DNA of 64,000 nucleotides, taken from NCBI GenBank assembly GCA_021234155.1, contig JAJEKV010000067.1:3279279-3343278 (forward strand), given 5' to 3'. The position numbers and the translations under genes are program-made. Below the pieces are notes generated by a model. The model was not told the origin of the DNA and made no database searches. It saw only the letters and a list, made by a program, of their open reading frames with translations. The DNA is from Isoetes taiwanensis (taxonomy: Eukaryota > Streptophyta > Lycopodiopsida > Isoetales > Isoetaceae). Below are positions 21,113 through 33,134 of this stretch, one piece after another (the first letter of the stretch is position 1; every line of letters starts with the position of its first letter).

Positions 21113-21876
21113 AAATTTTAATACAAAAGTGACTATTTTTTCTTTGCAAGGGAACTTCCAGGTAATTCCAAATAACTCAAATAATTGATTATGGCATAAG
21201 TATGGGACCTTTATAATAAACATGTTTATGTTTTACATCATGTGGATTGAATGGATGTGGACACAACATTTATTAATGGACATAGGTGATTATAATGGTG
21301 CCTAATTGTGGACGCATCAATGGGTCTTCCAATTGTGGACGCATTAGCATCTTGTTGAAATATTTACAAACGCTTAAGGTTCCTATGAGCTCGTTGGAGT
21401 TCACATAATCTATTAAGAATATAGCTGGGAACTTTTGAACCACTATGCGACTAATCTAGTAGACAAAGATGGTGGGTATGGTGGGAATCGATGACTAGGT
21501 CTTTAGCACAATAAGACAATCATGTTGTTAGGGTCAAGGCAAAAGTTGCTGAAGGAACTGGGTCGTCCTAAATAATGGACATGGTCATATTAAAGCTAGC
21601 CTAAAATCATAAAAAAATGCTCTAAGTCTACAAACATCTCATAAAGGTAGGTTTTGTGTACAAATTGTGCGAATCTAATGGTCCAAGATGAGACCATCTA
21701 AGCCAAAAACTTTCAATTATAAAAGTGTTCCTTTTGCATAGTTACAAAATTGAATTTTCATCCGAGATTCCATCGCTATATAGCTGAAAATAAGGAATAT
21801 ATACAAAAGGCAAAACTGTATCCAGATAGCCCAATTTCAGGTTTCTTGCCTATATAAGATTTTTGTGATGCGCTTT

Positions 21877-22640
21877 CTACACTGTGGTCCGACCGGTCCT
21901 CATTAGGGTCGGCCTATGTTTCCTTTTCTTCTGGAATCTAGAGTTTGAGGTAACATTTCCAGACCCAATTGCTTTGGGTGATTCCATCCGCTCAAATTTA
22001 AAAGAAGTAAATGAAGCTTTGGGCGATTTATTATCGGGCAGATCTGCTGCAACCTTAAACACAAATTAGCTGTTGCCACCATCATCAATGAACGGGCAGC
22101 CTCGGCAATTTCTGAGTAAGATTTTGCTGCGGCCGTGTTGATGAGAGATTGCACAGCCTCCAGAAAAACCTGCTCATCAGAGTCTAAATCATGAGAGCCC
22201 ATTGTTAGAGAATAAGAGGAAATCAGATTATCCACTTTATCCACTACAGAAGCGACCTCCTTACCCATACATTCATTCTGGATCTTCAGCTTACCATACA
22301 GAGTTTGCATAAGTTAGCATATATTGCCGCTCCCAAATCTAGCATGGGATAAAAACGCCTTAACCAGTTTCTTATATATGCTCAGCCTAGAATTCCTCCA
22401 CGTTTTTTAAATGGTTTTCGGCTGGAATTTCTGAAGATCTAAGCTGGATTCTTAGAACAGATCCATCTAGAGCAGCTGCAAGATTTACTGCCCAGAGGAC
22501 TTAAAGCTTGTAGATTACAATGATTTTCAATAGGCCCGTACTTGTATTGCAGCTCGGCATAGGATAAAAATGCCTTAACCAGTTTCTTATATTTGCTCAA
22601 TCTAGAATTCCTCCACGTTTTTAACATGGTTTCGGTCCAT
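21877..22640 (-). pseudogene. Unknown conserved protein fragment, copy 1 (frameshifted)
   Basis: Reading from 22640, TMLKTWRNSRLSKYKKLVKA leads to an interrupted stretch, then from 22310 MQTLYGKLKIQNECMGKEVA and DLDSDEQVFLEAVQSLINTA, and SYSEIAEAARSLMMVA. A shift near 22060 moves the C-terminal part (NKSPKASFTSFKFERMESPK) into another frame, and the last residues are basic. The second copy at 60310-60783 keeps these parts in one frame. No domain was recognised; the helix-rich pattern suggests an intracellular scaffold or regulatory protein, but that is a guess. Confidence 0.5.
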
Positions 22641-22795
22641 GCTTTGGCCAGAGACTGAAATTTTTGAAGATCTAAGCTGGATTCTTAGATAGAATAGAAC
22701 GGATCCATCCAGAGCAGCTGCAAGATTTACTGCCCAGAGGAATTAATGGTTGTAATGTAGATTAGATTGATTTTCAATAGGCCCGTACTCGTCCT
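22355..22795 (-). repeat. Internal tandem duplication of about 220 bases in segmental copy 1
   Basis: The block with AGAATTCCTCCACGTTTTT, GAAGATCTAAGCTGGATTCT and TTTACTGCCCAGAGGA occurs twice in succession. The same doubling exists in the copy at 60780-61190, so it predates the segmental duplication. Confidence 0.8.
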
Positions 22796-23054
22796 TGTTT
22801 CAGAATCCAAGACAAGCAAAGGGATAAATCATAGGTTTCATCATGATACTTTTTTGGATAATCCTGCAGCTGTAAATCTTCTTTGAATCCGTGTAGTACA
22901 GTCTATATTTGACGGTTTAATCATTTGACTTTGACCAAAAACATTCCTTTTCAAGTGACCAGACTATTATATTTTCCTTCCTATGTAATTGAGTGTTCTC
23001 TGTTCTCCTTCATTTTGTTCCTTCAAAATTCTTAAAACATGGCACGTGTACTTG

Positions 23055-23935
23055 TGTGCATTTATTACTTATAAAGCATTTATTGCAGCATTTATTGGGC
23101 CACTTAATAACCTTCTTTGCATTCATTTTTGCATTCATTGATTATATAAAGCATTTATTGCGATAACCTCGAATATTTCGTGATGTTGACGTGATTACAT
23201 GACACGTGTACAGTGTGCATTCATTGATTGTAAAGTATTTATTGCAGCCATTAATAACCTTGAATATTGTGTGCATTCATTGATTATAAAGCATTTATTG
23301 CGGGCATTTATGAGCATTTATGGCGGAGGAAGATATGAGCATTACCATAGGATGACACGTTGCATTCATCGTATTTATGGCAGATTTGTGCACTTTGCAT
23401 TTATTGCGGCCATTAATACAACTTGCATTTTTTTGTGGCCATTAATACGCTTTGAATTTATTGCGAATTATCAAAGCACGACATGTGTGCACTTTGCATT
23501 TATTGTAGCCATTAATACCTTTTGCATTTATTGCGACCATTAATACGCTTTGCATTTATTGCGCCATTAATACGCTTTGCATTTATTATGAAGTTATCAA
23601 AGCGACATGTGTGCACTTTGCATTTATTGCGGCCATTAATACCTTTTGCATTTATTGCGACCATTAATACGCTTTGCATTTATTGCGGCCATTAATACGC
23701 TTTGCATTTATTGCGAGTTATCAAAGCACGACATGTGTGCACTCTGATTTATTGCGGCTATTAATACCCTTTGCATTTATTGCGCCATTAATACGCTTTG
23801 CATTTATTATGAGTTATCAAAGCACGACATGTGTGCACTTTGCATTTATTGCGCCCGTTAATACGCTTTGCATTTATTATGAAGTTATCAAAGCACGACA
23901 TGTGTGCACTTTGCATTTATTAGGCCATTGGCAAA
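23055..23935 (+). repeat. AT-rich satellite of TTTGCATTTATTGCGGCCATTAATACGC type
   Basis: Blocks of GCATTTATTGCG and GCCATTAATACGC alternate many times. A longer unit with TTATCAAAGCACGACATGTG recurs about every 80-130 bases. Open frames giving repeated FAFI..IKARHVCTL peptides follow from the repeat. It lies inside the segment missing from the second segmental copy. Confidence 0.9.
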
Positions 23936-24349
23936 TTTGTTAGAAGATATCAATCCCAATATATATAGAATCTTAATGATATCCATTTTAGGATAATTAT
24001 GGATATGAAATATATATCGAATGATATTAATGATTACATGCGAGTTGCGATATAGGCACTTGGCATAAATATAGCCCTAGATTAGTCATGTGTGTCGATC
24101 ATCCAACAAAACTCCATCTTATAAATAGAAGGTCTTCTTATTGTCTCGACACATTGAGAGCACTTGAAGAGCTATTGTGAGCGCTTCTCTTCTGCTTCAC
24201 TAATTGCATGCAAGGTAAATATTCTCCCATTTTGAATTAGAGTTAGAATGTAAGATCTTACGAAGTTGCTTCACATCAATCTAGAATCACTTGGCCATTG
24301 CAGAAGAGAATGTTGGACGTTAACTGGGGTCCAACTGCACCGTTTTGAA

Positions 24350-24402
24350 AAAGAGAAATGTTCGCGGCGGCCTTGGCCGCCGCGATAAATTTCTTGTATG
24401 TA
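24350..24402. repeat. GGCGGCC hairpin, copy 2
   Basis: GAGAAATGTTCGCGGCGGCC continues TTGGCCGCCGCGATAAATTT: a stem of at least ten bases around TT. The flanks match those of the hairpin at 21083-21112. Confidence 0.7.
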
Positions 24403-25400
24403 ATAAGAAAAGGTCGAGGGCGAGTTGTTTTGTTTCGCTGTGAAACAGTCTGGTGAGCCGCGAAGCGGGTCTGGTGAGTCGTGAAGCGGCGAGCCAGCTG
24501 TTTCACCGCGAAACAGCGAGCTCCGACCTTTGTTTTACATCAAAGTCAAGAACGGCGACATTTTAGCTTGCCCAACTGGTTTTTCCGGCGACATTTTAGC
24601 CCGCCCGACTGGTTTTCCGGCAATACAAACACCTGATTTTCAAGTGATCCGGAATAGAACTGTTACAGGTTTAAATCTGGGCTGAAAAAGGGCGAAATGT
24701 CGTCATCTTGACTTTTATGGCAGAAAAAAAGCATCCTTTTAAGTGGCGGCGAAGAGACTCTACATCTCCTCACTAACTAAGGGTGAAATCACACTTGTGG
24801 CTGCCCATGATCTTAAATTCCTGGTCAATATTGTGGATGCAATATTTCCTGGGCAGGCTGCATATTCCTGGTCGGGGGTTACCCCCTGACCAAGATCTTG
24901 GCCACTGCCACCTCAGAGCCACGTCGCAGAAAAAAATCGAAGAGCAAATATTAGGGTTCTTCCTGCTTCCAAAGCTGCGCAGATTAGAATGATTTAGCAC
25001 TGGATTCACGTGGATTGGAGCCGGTTTTGCGAAAGGAATTTATAATGAAGCATCAGCAGCAAAAATCCGAATCAGATCAGCCTAAAATCGAGCTAAGCAA
25101 CCCCAAAATTGTCACTGAACAACCCAAAATCGTTGCTTAAAGAACTGATTTAGAGGTAAACAGGATGCTGGCATTTTTCAGAAACCTAAGCGATTCCAGA
25201 GCAGAATTAGAGCTGCAAGACATGATTTTAGGGTTCATTCGTTGCTTCAGTCTCTGTTAGAAATTTTTGACATGGTAGTTCGTTCTTGGGCGCAGGTGTG
25301 ATACCCAGTTTTCTTGGGCATCTGCAACCCGTCCAAGACATAAAAAAAAATTAGTTTTGGGCAGTCACTAGTGTGATTCCACCCTAAGTTGCTGGGGCCA
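24403..25400. other. Non-coding interval
   Basis: No gene recognised. CGAAGCGG/GTGAAACAG-type short repeats occur at 24430-24520, and TTTTCCGGCGACATTTTAGC is partly duplicated near 24560-24615. Confidence 0.45.
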
Positions 25401-25404
25401 TTAA

Positions 25405-25635
25405 ATTGTGTTTCATCCCAAACAAGGTGCTGCGCACGAAGGGTTGCCCTCCATGGCCAGAGGGTGAAGTGGCTTAAATCGTACTTGAAAGTCATGTTTT
25501 TACAATCAATTAAAGTTGCTATTTTAAGACATTGATATTTTGCGAAGGTGATGGTAGCTATTTGCATTATTAACTCCTCCTTAGATGTTGAGCTCCTCTT
25601 GGACTAGGATCTAGCTGGACACATGGAATCTGAGG
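25405..25635 (-). repeat. Dispersed repeat, inverted relative to 45690-45935
   Basis: On the minus strand this reads from CATGTGTCCAGCTAGATCC to the GGAGGGCAACCCTTCGTG box and AAGTGCTGCGCAC-type end, matching 45690-45935 on the + strand for about 230 bases with indels. A weaker piece, CATGACTTTGAACTATGATT, is also seen at 42461. Confidence 0.75.
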
Positions 25636-25952
25636 TTTCAGTGTAAAAACATATTGTTGCTAGGTTACTAGTAATTATAATAGCACGTTAAGAGTAGATG
25701 AGATTGCAACATTTACTATTTGTTCCTAACTTCTAACTTCAAGAAACTACTGTTATATTGTTATATGTATTCGGATTGATAATGGAAGTACATAGTTGCT
25801 TCTTTGAAATTGGCGCTTCGAATTCTCGTTTTCTAATAGCCAATGGGTGTCAGGGAAGTCATTCATGAAAGAACACAACTAGAAACAGGAACAAGGATCA
25901 AGTATTGTGCACAGATATGAAAGGATAGGAGCAGGACCTACTTTGGCCATGT

Positions 25953-26222
25953 TTGCGGCATTTGCAAAGAATCCAGAACTGTACATCTTCTGGCTCAGTT
26001 ATCCAGGTGGAGATTAAAAATCCAGAAGCATGGACCTCTCTACCTTATAACAATGCAGGAATGAAGAGAATGCAGAAATATGGGCTGTTCGAACCTTCTA
26101 CCATATGTAATGCCAAAACAGCCAAGCATGCCGTGGAGGTGACTTTCAGGCCAACAAAAAAGTGGATCAACCACGATGAGTGTATAAACGTATTAGGCTC
26201 GTCGCTTTCAGAAACTGGCTAG
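25953..26222 (+). CDS. Unknown 89-residue ORF
   Basis: Balanced composition (SVIQVEIKNPEAWTSLPYNN, then HAVEVTFRPTKKWINHDECI) and no low complexity make this a possible exon, but no family was recognised and there are no neighbours on the strand. Confidence 0.2.
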   Translation: MRHLQRIQNCTSSGSVIQVEIKNPEAWTSLPYNNAGMKRMQKYGLFEPSTICNAKTAKHAVEVTFRPTKKWINHDECINVLGSSLSETG

Positions 26223-26470
26223 CGAAACCAAAACACCAGTTAGATTCATGGTTAAGAAGAAGTTGCCACGATTACAATTGTTAGAATTGGCATTGAACTT
26301 TTTTTCTGTAACTTCCAACAGCAAAATTTTTTATTTGGCACCTAGTCCTTTAGACGAGGGGCTAAAATTTGCTTTGTAGGGTGTCCCTTCACAGATTGTT
26401 AAAGAGGACCTTTTCTAGCATATGCAAATATATTGGACATGAGCACATATCCTACAGCTGAGTGGGTATT

Positions 26471-27620
26471 TTAACAGACAATCTCGTTGAAGCACCGGCA
26501 TCCTACCTGAACATTACCATGCATATTGCAAGAGCTAAGCAAGGCATTCCATCCAGAAATATTTGTTTCATCTGTGGCTTGCAGTAGATGTTCTGCCTCG
26601 GTGAGATTTCCAGCATGGCCCAAGAGATCAATGATACAAGTACAATGCAAAGCCAATGGCATGATGCCATAGTCCTCTATCATGGACTTGAAATACCAGC
26701 ACCCTTCATCCACCAGACCTGCACGGCTGCACACAATCAAAATGCTAGTAAATGATAGCCTATCTGGTATTATATCATCTTGTTGCATATTCTCAAAGCA
26801 TTGTAACAGAAAAGAACATTTTCCATGTTGTATCTCCCAATCATTGCATTCCATGACACCTTGTCTTGCATTCGCAAATTCTCAAACACTATGTAGGCCT
26901 CGCTCAGGCTACCACATTTAGCATACATATCAAGGTCAGAATTTCCCGATGTTATGTCAAGTTGCTTGCTCATGTTGGCAATCTTATCATGGATACATCT
27001 ATCCTGGTCTATAGCTCCAATAGTGGCACATACTGACAAAGCAACTAGAAATGTGGCCTTGGAGGGTTCAACGTTTTCATGCTGCATCTTTGCAAAGCAA
27101 TCTAAAGCCAGCAGACCTTCACCATGGCTTATATATCCTGCAATCATTGTGTTCCATGTAACTACACATCTGGTTTTATGCCTTCAAGTTGCATCATGTC
27201 AAAACATTCTAGAACAACAACAAGACTATTACTGCTCTGCAAGTACCCAAAAACCATCTCATTCCATAATACCGCATTCAACTTTGGAGTGAATGAACTG
27301 CTCATGAATAAGGTGTCCTTGTTCAACTGTTGTTAAGCTAGCGCTGCATTCAAAAGGCTTAAAAACGTTATACCAGTTGGCTGCACACCTTCATATTACA
27401 TTTTTAAGAAACAATCTAGAGCAACAAGACAGTCATCATGCTGAGAATATCCATCTATTATAGCATTCCAACACACCACATTTGGCTCGATGCCTTCTTG
27501 TTGTATCTCCATGAAACAAACTGAAGAAAGTAAAATTTCACCATGTTGGACATACCCAGATATCATTGCACCCCATGATACCACATTTCGATATGGCAGA
27601 CTGCTAAGACTCGAGCCGCT
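26471..27620 (-). pseudogene. PLS-class pentatricopeptide repeat (PPR) gene remnant
   Basis: Three minus-strand pieces in different frames form a run of PPR motifs: 27620-27396 (NVVSWGAMISGYVQHGE, then EPNVVCWNAIIDGYSQHDD), 27147-26790 (MIAGYISHGEGLLALDCFAK; DMYAKCGSLSEAYIVFENLR; DKVSWNAMIG) and 26854-26471 (MQQDDIIPDRLSFTSILIVC; ALHCTCIIDLLGHAGNLTEA; ISGWNALLSSC). These are the alternating S, L and P motifs of plant organelle RNA-binding proteins. Frame breaks lie near 27396, 27150 and 26800, and no E or DYW editing domain follows. A normal product would bind a plastid or mitochondrial transcript; this copy cannot. Lead-in sequence up to 28344 may be its old N-terminal part. Confidence 0.85.
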
Positions 27621-27960
27621 TCCACATTTGCATACATCCTCCTTTATTATAAAGTTTTAGTGTATGTCGTGCATAAAACCCTAAAACTTTCGACGGCCAG
27701 ATTTTATCTTCGATTTGGTCAACCTAGATCGAACGGATCCGGAGGCGTTTTCGAATATTAGGGGTTTTTCTTCCGCCATAGCCAATCTCGAAGCATTTCT
27801 GCAATGCGTTAGGGTTTTCTTTCTGCCATAGCCAATAGCCAGCTTCGTGGAGCATTTCTGAAGCATATGCGGCATGTAGGAGGTGGAAGGATGGAGTTTG
27901 CAGTTGGAAGAAAGCCAGAAAGCTCTGTTAAAGTAAAAAAATGAAGTTTAGCAAGAAACC

Positions 27961-28344
27961 TTAGGCGGAGATCTCTGTTTTAGTGGAAGCGCTGGTGCGG
28001 CAGTGGCTTGCTGCCTCTAATTTCTCCTGCAAAAACCACCGATGTTGCTGATATTTCTTTGCCTGATGAATCAGAAAATGGTGCAAATGCCCCAGGGTTG
28101 ATTTCTCAGTCAAGATGGATCTAAGAAACGGGTTGAGAATTCCGGAAACTTGTGACGGGGAGATACCAGAACAATATATTAGACAAGAGTGACATGCCTT
28201 AATCTCAGATATGTTGTTCAGCTTTGAGTGTGTAGGAATCATGGTTCTTCTAGAGGAATTGGACTTTGTGTCAGAGGTAGAATCAGAGCAAAATGATCTT
28301 CTTGAGAGAAATGCTGGTTCTCCCTTGAGTTTGGCTTCAACCAA
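27961..28344 (-). CDS. Unknown 127-residue ORF, possible N-terminal exon of the PPR remnant
   Basis: Ser-, Arg- and His-rich with few acidic residues (FLSRRSFCSDSTSDTKSNSS), as in an organelle transit peptide, on the same strand and 340 bases upstream of the PPR motifs. Stops separate them. The link is inference. Confidence 0.25.
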   Translation of the reverse strand: MVEAKLKGEPAFLSRRSFCSDSTSDTKSNSSRRTMIPTHSKLNNISEIKACHSCLIYCSGISPSQVSGILNPFLRSILTEKSTLGHLHHFLIHQAKKYQQHRWFLQEKLEAASHCRTSASTKTEISA

Positions 28345-28559
28345 CCATGAATTTGAGCATATATTTCAGTGTTTTTGATGATTCCAGTCTTCATATAGGC
28401 AACATGAATTACATGCAAACCATTTTCAAAGCAAATTTCCTAGAAGATATCACCATGCTCAAGGGGCCTACATCCAGCTTCTCCAATGGGCTTCTCATTG
28501 TTGATTGTTTTGGTAATTTGATTTTATTATATGTATACCTAATTATTTCCTTCTAATAT

Positions 28560-30660
28560 ATATCATGCTTAACTATTCCAGCGTCTTAAGTTGGGATTGC
28601 CATATTCCCCTGCTTTCTTATCTCCAGAACATATCTTTAGATTATTCATGGAATAATTTTTGCAACACCCGGCTCTGGATTGTTATACTCCACAGAGGTT
28701 GCCTTGGTAAGAAATTTCATTAATAAAGTTCTATAATCTATGATCTACGTTTCACAAGGATCTAATTATCATTGATGTCTTGCCTCAGATGGGACCAACT
28801 TCTTGCTGCTAGCGAGCTGATTGTTGAATTTATGCATTCCCTCAATTGAAGGTTAGCTTTAATGGCTTTTATTGTTTACTTGGGTTTGTGATGCAGAATG
28901 CCATGCTTATGCACATAATATCATCTTGATTTATTTGCAGGAAAACCGAGACTTTGGAATGCCAATCAAGAACTATTGTTCCTCCCTGCAAATATACAAT
29001 CAAGGATATGTCTATGCTCAGTGGTATTTTATCTGTTAACTCTTACCATTGTTGGTATTTTCATGCCTTTTGCTGAACTATATACAATATGCTAATTGTT
29101 AATATTCAATGGAGGATAATTTGATTTAGTTGCTACTGCAAAAGTACTATATGCAGATCTGGTAAATACACACATGCAGCGCAGTATATGCTCCTTTAGG
29201 CATTTGCAGCGTGTATTTACTATCCATCCACTGCAACTCAAGTGGTTTGTCATATTTATGCAGATCAATGGTCCATGGCTTTTCAAATTTGGTCCCATTG
29301 CCTGGCGAAATGTTTGTCTTCATCCAATGCTTGCAAGCTTTTCTAGCAATCTACAAGATTGCTTTACCACATTATCATCTTGCAATTATAGATCTGCACC
29401 CAGAGCAAACTTTTGATTCAGTAAAAATTATCAAGTGAAACATGCAAATAATTCGTAGCCTTCTTTTTTAGCAAGCAGAGCAGTTCAAGAAATCATGTTG
29501 GAGGACATTTATTATGTATATGCAGACAGATGATGCAAGTTTTTACCCTTTGCAGGCTTCTGTTCTAGGTTCTTCCATATTTCATGCTGGAAGCGCCCCA
29601 TTAACTGCCTAAGTTGACAAGAAAACAAAGCTCCAACCAAGTCAAAGAAGCGACCTATGTTTGATATTTTTGGAAAGAAGATTTCCTTTCTATTTGGATG
29701 CAACTTTTGCATCAAGCATTCGGCGTACATACCCTGTGAACTATTCTTCTGCAGGTTTTCTGCATGATGAAATGAAAAGTCTTTAATCAATAAGGTTCTT
29801 TATCATGGTGATATGACTATCATGGTTATTACCCGAGGCGAGGCATGATGTTGCAGAGTTGGAAGGATGGTCAATCGCTTTGCATGTGCATGTTGTACTT
29901 GCTTACATAGATTTTTATACAAGAATATACATGTAATTATACATGTATTGTGTATTGCTAACTTTGTGCAGAAAGAAACTGATCTGTCTATATTTGCAAG
30001 ATGTTGCTCGACGATGTACACAAAATTTGTGTTAGATTTTCTTCATCAGTAACACATCAGTTTGTATTCTTTGCAATAAAAATGCAAGAAAGCACCTAAA
30101 TTATTTGCAAGGTGTTATTGACAATAGGTAGTTTGATAAGAAAGTGGTGGGCCATTTAGACTTGGTTTTCTATTTAGACTTGAATCACTTCAATAAATGC
30201 CATATGATGCATTGTTTTTCTATTGAGGCTTGAATTACTTCAAATATGTAACTGCCAACATGGTGCATTGGATGTACTCAAGTATACACAATGGATTTCA
30301 CAACATAAAGACATTTAAAATCACCATTGGATGTATTCAAGTATAGACAATGGATTCCACAACGTAAAGACATTTAAAATTATCGATAGCCAAGGAGCTA
30401 ATGGAATCAAATTCTACGACATAACAATGACATAGCAATTCAAGTCCAATCCTATAAATGTTAGGCCACAACCCCCTTATAGCCCAACAACGCTGGACAC
30501 TTTCTATTATAGTAAATTTATCATACTGGAGTTTGAGCTGAACATGTTTCTGTTCATACAGGTTCTCAACTTATGCCCTGTTCATACAGGTTCTCAACTT
30601 ATGCCCAGCAACGCTGGGCACCGTTACTAGTATCAATTAAGGTACTCCCTATGAACACAT
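28560..30660. other. Non-coding interval with a few possible exon scraps
   Basis: No gene recognised. A short frame after TTTGCAG at 28940 (ENRDFGMPIKNYCSSLQIYN) looks exon-like but leads to no family. A 67-base tandem duplication with CAATGGATT(T/C)CACAAC lies at about 30265-30390. Confidence 0.4.
30603..30631 (+). mobile_element. Helitron-type 3' terminus
   Basis: Same 17-base hairpin and seven-base spacer to CTAG-T as at 16256-16284 (hairpin 30603-30619, CTAG 30627-30630). Just upstream TTCATACAGGTTCTCAACTT is tandemly duplicated, and a degenerate second hairpin, GCCCAACAACGCTGGAC, lies at 30482-30498. Confidence 0.7.
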
Positions 30661-30662
30661 CT

Positions 30663-31145
30663 TTATGAAAACCACTTCTCAAAACATTCAAGAGCAAGAA
30701 TTGGCTGCCTTTCAATGGCATATCCTGTAATCATTGCAATCCATGATACCACATTCGGATTTGACAAATTTTCAAACACGTTAAGTGCTCCACCTAAATT
30801 TCCACACTTTGCATACATATGGATCAAGGTGTTACTTAGAACAATGTCTGATTGAAGCCCACGTTCATTAATCTGGTGATGGATAAATCTTCCCTGCAGA
30901 AGCTTAGATGTCATCGAACATGCTTTGAGGACTGCAACATAAATATACCTATCGCTTTCCATACCTGAAGATTGCATTTTGTGGCACAATTCAATAGCTT
31001 CATCTCCTCGGTCAAGGTTAGTATTGGCTGAAATAATTGCGGCCCATGTAAATGCATTTGGTTCTGCAATTTTATTGAAGCTTTTATTTGCTTCAAACAA
31101 ACACTGACAGTGTGCAAACAACCGAATGAGAGTGTCACCTAAGAC
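30663..31145 (-). pseudogene. PPR gene fragment (PLS class)
   Basis: One frame, opened by a TTG rather than an ATG, carries four PPR motifs: LFAHCQCLFEANKSFNKI, PNAFTWAAIISANTNLDRGD, SDRYIYVAVLKACSMTSKLL and SDIVLSNTLIHMYAKCGNLG, ending NPNVVSWIAMITGYAIERQP. Stops lie just upstream and the frame ends at 30663 in mid-repeat. It begins within 35 bases of the Helitron-type terminus, so its truncation may be linked to that element. It is in the same orientation as the larger PPR remnant at 26471-27620 and could be another piece of it. Confidence 0.8.
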
Positions 31146-31853
31146 AGTGATTGATTCAAACCCATTGTTTGCTAGGAGATATAATTACCTCAAGCTTCGA
31201 TGCTAATCGTAAAACGTGAACAATCACAATGGTGATTCCTTTCGATGGGTTCCATGCTTACTGACCACCCAACAACGAGCTTGGCCCAACAATCAACCAC
31301 TCCTTGAGGACTATATATGCCATGTCCTATGCATATTGTCGTTTCTAGCCAAAATCTGCTGCTACAGCCAGTTCATGACAATCTGCTACTACAGCTGCTT
31401 CATGCATTGCAGGAGCAAAGGGCACAGCATATTGGTTTGGCATTAGAGGCAATCGACAGACATTGCCCTAAAGAATGGGCCAAGACTTTTCTTGCAAAAA
31501 CCTGAGATGCATCATGTCGCGTCATTTGAACATGCGCCAAGCTTTTTAGCCCGCGGAATAACTGCAATAACAAGCTGTACCTACAAAACAAACGAACAGT
31601 TCGCTCCCTTGTTACTCATTATTTTCCATAAGAATTCCAAGTACATTGATATGGCAGCTCTACATATTCATAAACATAATATAATGCAGATTTTGATGCA
31701 ATTTTGCCTATTGCCAGAATGTCTCTCAAGGCGATGCCATACCATGAACAAAACTAAAGTAAATATCCTCAAGGACCATGCATGGCTCATCATGGGTGAA
31801 CTCCCACTTATCTCTAGTATGACTACACTCCTAAATATACAATCAAATAAGAC

Positions 31854-32580
31854 TTAGTTTTTCTTGTCAGTAGTTTCATCGCCATCTGCAGCAGCATACT
31901 CCTTCTTGCTTCTTTCTAACCTTGTTAGAAAGTAAAGAACACCAAAAGTCAGGCTGTGGATTCCATACACCTTCCAACTTGTTCGAGGCATCTTTCTTGC
32001 CATGATTTTGTGAAATGCAGCAACATCATAGTGGAGGCCAAACAGTAGCACAATGATCCACTGGAGTACTGCACGGAATCTCATTGCAAGAGCTTCATTT
32101 GAACATGATGCCACAAGATCAATTGATTGTATAACAAGATAGAAAATATAGCCAAAAGCTTGCAGCAGTTGCTGAAATGTACAACTGGAAGGGGAGGTCT
32201 TATAGAAAAATGCCATGATGACAAAGCCAATGAGCAGGGATGCCAATACGAGCTTGGCGAAGTATACAGTCAGATATAGGTTGATAATCAGAAGAATTTT
32301 CTGTATAGAAAGCATTGCTCTGATATTTTCAAACAAATAAAGGACCAACATGAGTGGCATTAAGACCATATGAAATCACGGAAGCTACTAAAGGAGCAAG
32401 CTGTTCTCTAAGCAGAGGCAAAATGCTTCTCGTAATGTGCTGGTTGGCAAATGCCAGGTAATCTTTGGATTTGTTTGATATCCTTTCAATCTCAGGATGC
32501 AACTGTTCTGCAACTTGATTGTCTGGCTCCCTCCAGGTCTCTCTGTTTCTCATGACTTTGCAAAAGGCAGTATACTTCAT
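31854..32580 (-). CDS. Unknown multi-pass membrane protein, probable C-terminal part
   Basis: A first frame (32580-32329) is soluble-looking and charged (NRETWREPDNQVAEQLHPEI; ISNKSKDYLAFANQHITRSI). A second frame (32369-31854) has three or four hydrophobic segments (LLIINLYLTVYFAKLVLASL; LIGFVIMAFFY; LLQAFGYIFYLVIQSIDLVA; VLQWIIVLLFGLHYDVAAFH), then a Lys/Glu-rich end (RSKKEYAAADGDETTDKKN) before the stop. They overlap by about 40 bases near 32340, so either a short intron or an indel joins them. Upstream hydrophobic frame 32975-32720 (MSIVLVFSHIQWKVLLMYEL) ending at a GTACTT donor may be an earlier exon. No family was recognised. Confidence 0.4.
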
Positions 32581-33134
32581 CCCCAGTCATACATTTTTCA
32601 TGGTGTACAATAATTTTAGCACCAAGGGTGTCATCAAGCTAGTGAGTGTCAGACAATGTACCAATCGCTCCATATCTCCTGTGAAAAAGACCATGCATTT
32701 ACTTAATGTTATGTTTATTGCCAGAAGAAAAAATAAGTACCTCTTTTCATTTTCACCTCTTTCACAACACTGATACTCACATATGGCCTGGGCATTTGAA
32801 ATGCTTTGGTTAGGTGTTCCAAATGAATGCAAAAAGGTAAGAGTTCGTACATTAGAAGGACTTTCCACTGAATGTGAGAAAAAACCAAAACGATAGACAT
32901 GGCAGATGAAGAAGTCAGAATCCTTAGCGTGCCTTGATTTACCCATTCTCTCGTGTAATGGCATGCATCGAACATGGCCTGCGAAGCAGATCCATTGTTG
33001 TCTCACCAGATTTCATATGCTCATTCATGTACCAAATTGTTAGAAATTCTTCATTATGCTTACAAACAGAAAGGCAAGGAAGGCTCCCAACTCACTGTCT
33101 CCGTTTGAATACATATAGCTATAGCTTTAAGGCA

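Larger units (their letters stand above)
21410..22985. repeat. Segmental duplication, copy 1 (partner 59830-61356)
   Basis: Long stretches match 59830-61356 in the same orientation, with small indels, from TTTGAACCACTATG to CAAGTGACCAGACTATTATA. In the second copy the match continues directly into TATGGCAGAAAAAGCATCC, which in this copy appears only at 24716; the 1.7 kb in between is therefore an insertion here or a deletion there. Confidence 0.85.

Noticed and set aside
23199-23943. Frames with repeated FAFI and ARHVCTL peptides
   Set aside because: Products of the AT-rich satellite.
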